Shown: positions 61,860-64,000 of the stretch, one piece after another | Position numbering within the stretch: the first letter of the stretch is position 1 | Layout of the letters: the number at the start of each line of letters is the position of its first letter | NCBI GenBank assembly: GCA_030142905.1 | Contig: JASJOG010000217.1 | Span: 186,001-250,000 of the forward strand | DNA: 64,000 nucleotides | Source of the DNA: Heliopora coerulea | Lineage: Eukaryota > Cnidaria > Anthozoa > Scleralcyonacea > Helioporidae | Direction: 5' to 3' | Position numbers and translations under genes: made by a program | The notes under the pieces: model-generated | The model's database searches: none | What the model was told of the DNA's origin: nothing | What the model saw: only the letters and a program-made list of their open reading frames with translations

Positions 61860-62223
61860 ATTTACGATACGTAGTACCATGTATGTTCACCATTTGGATC
61901 AGGATATGCATCTCGGGTTGACCACACAGCATGAGATGGTATTAGTTTCCTTACCTTTTTCCCAAGACAAGTGTGTACCCACCACATGAATTGATGGTAT
62001 GCCGCCAATCCATGTGTTCTAAATAATGAGATTCATTACTTTCAATGACTATTAATACTGAGAGATGGAACAAAAACATTAATTAATACCTGTTTTCCAA
62101 TGTTTCTAGTAAAGAATCACATTGAACATCATGCATGCAAACTAGACCAGTTCACAACACATCTTGATGCTTGCACACAATGCTGAACACTTTGTCATCG
62201 GTGATACAATTAATAGCCTCCGC
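61860..62223 (-). pseudogene. P2X7-type zinc-domain fragment with a 71-bp intron
   Basis: Two exon-like pieces on the minus strand. The first (62223-62090) reads AINCITDDKVFSIVCKHQDV, a TGA, then LVCMHDVQCDSLLE. The second (62018-61860) reads AAYHQFMWWVHTCLGKKVRK, LIPSHAVWSTRDAYPDPNGE, and ends YYVS. Together these match the Cys/Trp-rich domain found at the C-terminus of P2X7 receptors and in many invertebrate proteins. Between them lie a GT donor (62089) and an AG acceptor (62019), and splicing keeps the frame. The TGA near 62.16 kb suggests decay. Confidence 0.65.
62019..62089 (-). other. Putative 71-bp intron
   Basis: On the minus strand it opens GTATTAATTAATG and closes CATTATTTAG. The joined exons keep the reading frame of the P2X7-like domain. 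The short A+T-rich intron fits an invertebrate nuclear genome. Confidence 0.6.
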
Positions 62224-62225
62224 TG

Positions 62226-62825
62226 TGAAAATGTCAAGATCAGAAGTTAGTACCTGGTTGTGCTGAAACTCTGTAATTCAGAATAACTCCTTACAATCTA
62301 GATTTTTATTCAGTTCTGCAACTTCTTGGCAGCAAATGCTTTCCTTTTTGGTCTCCATTTGTCAACAAGAGCCGCATGTGCACCAAGAAACATTGCCCAC
62401 TCTTTTGGTATCACTTGCATCGTCTGGTTTTTCCTCAGCAGTGTCTTGTTGAACTGGCTCAAAGGCGTACGATTCCATTCCCTATTCCCTCCATAGCTAT
62501 GAAAACTTTACCAACAACACTCAGGACAACAATCACAAATTCCCAACAGTGAATGTTGCAGTTGTTTGTTACCTTTTCATGCACTGATGTCACAAATGCC
62601 AATTGGGCAAGTCTGCCGGTCATTTTGTGAGCCGACGGTATAGCATCGAAAATGGCGGAAATTTATTCGAATTTTAAAACGTTTGGAGAGAAAAATTTCC
62701 TCAGGAACTATGCAATGACAAACCATAAAACTTTGCAAGGAGGTTCTCACAATTTTTATCTTTTTTTTAAAGTCAAGTTGTCTCAGGGGTGGAGTTTCTC
62801 TTTAAGATGAAAGATAAATGATTTC
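62226..62825. other. No gene recognised
   Basis: No frame longer than about 50 codons and no motif recognised on either strand. The first part could hold upstream exons of the P2X7-like fragment. Confidence 0.5.
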
Positions 62826-63171
62826 TGAACCCCAGACAGGTATCAAACCTGCAATCTTCTGATGACCCATGAGACGTTCTAACCATTGAGCTACCAAGAC
62901 TCAAATGGTGAGCCAAGGTGCAATTTCGAAATATATGTGCGACCTAAGCAGAAGCCACCATATATTGATAATGATAGATGAAGTTTGTATGTTAGATATA
63001 TGAGAGGTTGGAAAAATCTTAAGATAGAAACATCTTAAGATATTTCCAACCTCTCATATATCTAACATTATCAATACAGGTATATAGTGGCTTCTACTTA
63101 GGTCGCACATATATGTTGAACTTGCACCTTGGTTCACCATCTGAGTCTTGGTAGCTCAGTGGTCATCAGAA
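62826..63171. repeat. Folded-back tRNA-derived SINE
   Basis: Left copy (minus strand, tRNA head at 62903-62826) has an A box-like TGGTAGCTCAATGG and a B box-like GGTTTGATACC. The body runs to the centre near 63028. The right copy (63032-63171, plus) repeats the body and the A box-like TTGGTAGCTCAGTGG but lacks the B box. The central arms 62991-63025 and 63032-63066 pair perfectly apart from the 6-bp loop. Confidence 0.8.
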
Positions 63172-63279
63172 ATCATTTTTCTAAGTATAGGGCTTGATGA
63201 TCATTCATCTATCATCTTAACATATCGTTTAATTCGTCAGTCGTTCTTAACCATTTTTAAGACATATCTTCCGTTTCAA

Positions 63280-64000
63280 ATCATCCCAGATTTTGTATAT
63301 CACTTTGTGGAATCCATGAATTATATTTTGAATCATATCCCAGCCATCTAACAAGAACCATCTTTTTACCAATTACTTTCATTCTCTTTAATATACATCA
63401 TCCTTTTTATCAACAGCTGACAACTCCTTATAAAATTTATCAATTATTGATTCACCAGATAAAGTCTTCTAATTCATAAACATTTGGATCAGCACAGATG
63501 ACACTTTATTTTAAACAATTCTTCAGTGAAATTAGCTTCATAACCCTTGGTGAATGTTGACTTATAATTTGATACTTGGACTGTATCACCAACTTTGTAT
63601 TCAGGCAATGGTAATTCAGTATATTTATGACAAAGTACAGTGTTCCAAACTTTGTTTTCGTTCTTTTTGTTAACATCAGTTGGTTTCATCAAGATGGTGC
63701 TATGTTTAGTATTATTGTAATTATACACCAATTGGTGAAATATTTCAATCCATTTATATGTTCCTTTGGTCTAGAAATATTTCCATATAGCTTTTTTATC
63801 AGAGTTTGTTGAGAAATATTTAATATCATGTTTTTCTAATGTTTTTACTCCTACATTACAAAATTCATTACCACTGTCAAACTGTATTAAATCAGGGTAT
63901 TTATTAAATTGATTCTTGAATTGTTTTAATAGCTCTTATACACTTTTTGTTATACAAGTTGTCTTTTGATAAACAAATAAATGCATATCTACTTAGTATT
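63280..64000 (-). pseudogene. Chromodomain integrase of a fourth Polinton (cut by window end)
   Basis: Read leftward from the window edge: FICLSKDN region, KHDIKYFSTNSDKKAI, WKYF, then YNYNNTKHSTILMKPTDVNK, ELPLPEYKVGDTVQVSNYKS and KGYEANFTEELFKIK (63731-63489). Further on KKMVLVRWLGYDSKYNSWIP (about 63.35 kb) is a chromodomain. Stops and frame changes are present. Closest in layout to the Polinton-2 integrase. The gene's start and the rest of this element lie beyond 64000. Confidence 0.8.

Noticed and set aside
62826..62903. A functional tRNA gene
   Set aside because: A- and B-box-like sequences are present, but the acceptor stem does not close and the unit continues into a repeated SINE body.

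Overview
The window is a stretch of A+T-rich invertebrate nuclear DNA made almost entirely of mobile elements stacked inside one another. The mix of Polinton/Maverick (adintovirus-like) elements, a Penelope-like element with a GIY-YIG nuclease, BEL/Pao, Ty3/gypsy, two non-LTR LINEs, Tigger, Tc1/mariner, Harbinger and a hAT-like element points to an aquatic invertebrate such as a cnidarian or mollusc. I cannot fix the phylum from sequence alone. No ordinary multi-exon host gene is recognisable; the nearest is a P2X7-type zinc-domain fragment with a 71-bp intron near 62 kb.

Layout. 1-2649: Ty3/gypsy pol remnant and its 3' LTR. 2738-4435: broken Harbinger element. 4440-7070: nothing assignable. 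7077-35228: an old Polinton (Polinton-3). It carries a protein-primed-type PolB (7077-10560, minus) and, upstream on the same strand, a second polymerase joined to an SF1 helicase and a GIY-YIG nuclease. That second gene is cut in two by Polinton-1 (12461-27705), a young 15,245-bp Polinton with 168-bp TIRs and a perfect 6-bp target duplication. It is interrupted again by a 270-bp mariner MITE (29223-29492) and by a LINE (29772-34401) that itself holds an intact Tigger transposon (30315-32587). 35231-35957: Tc1/mariner fragment. 35958-42506: BEL/Pao element containing a hAT-like transposon (36984-40580). Polinton-2 (42513-61641; 19,129 bp, long TIRs, near-perfect 6-bp duplication) sits in the 3' end of the BEL element. 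It has been hit by a LINE (46590-47796, inside PolB) and by a head-to-head palindromic Penelope-like element (57624-60737, inside a fibre gene, 13-bp duplication). 61860-63171: P2X7-like fragment and a folded-back tRNA-derived SINE. 63280-64000: chromodomain integrase of a fourth Polinton.

How the genes work together. Polinton-1 and -2 share one virus-like gene set: retroviral-type integrase, PolB, packaging ATPase, double-jelly-roll-type major capsid protein, a probable penton, a ~470-residue conserved protein with a C-terminal membrane anchor, a charged protein with C-terminal hydrophobic segments, several small one-helix proteins, and fibre-like proteins with phage-tail-fibre-type repeats plus a lectin/LamG-like head. 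This implies virions and cell attachment, although no adenain-type protease is recognisable. In Polinton-1 the ATPase-capsid-membrane-integrase block reads leftward and the penton/fibre/PolB block rightward from one 14-bp intergenic palindrome. Almost every start codon is immediately preceded by TAAATAAATG or a close variant, a possible late-promoter signature. Most genes carry frameshifts or stops, so the copies are now dead or nearly so. In Polinton-1 only the ATPase, integrase, penton-like, fibre, nuclease and several small genes are fully open.
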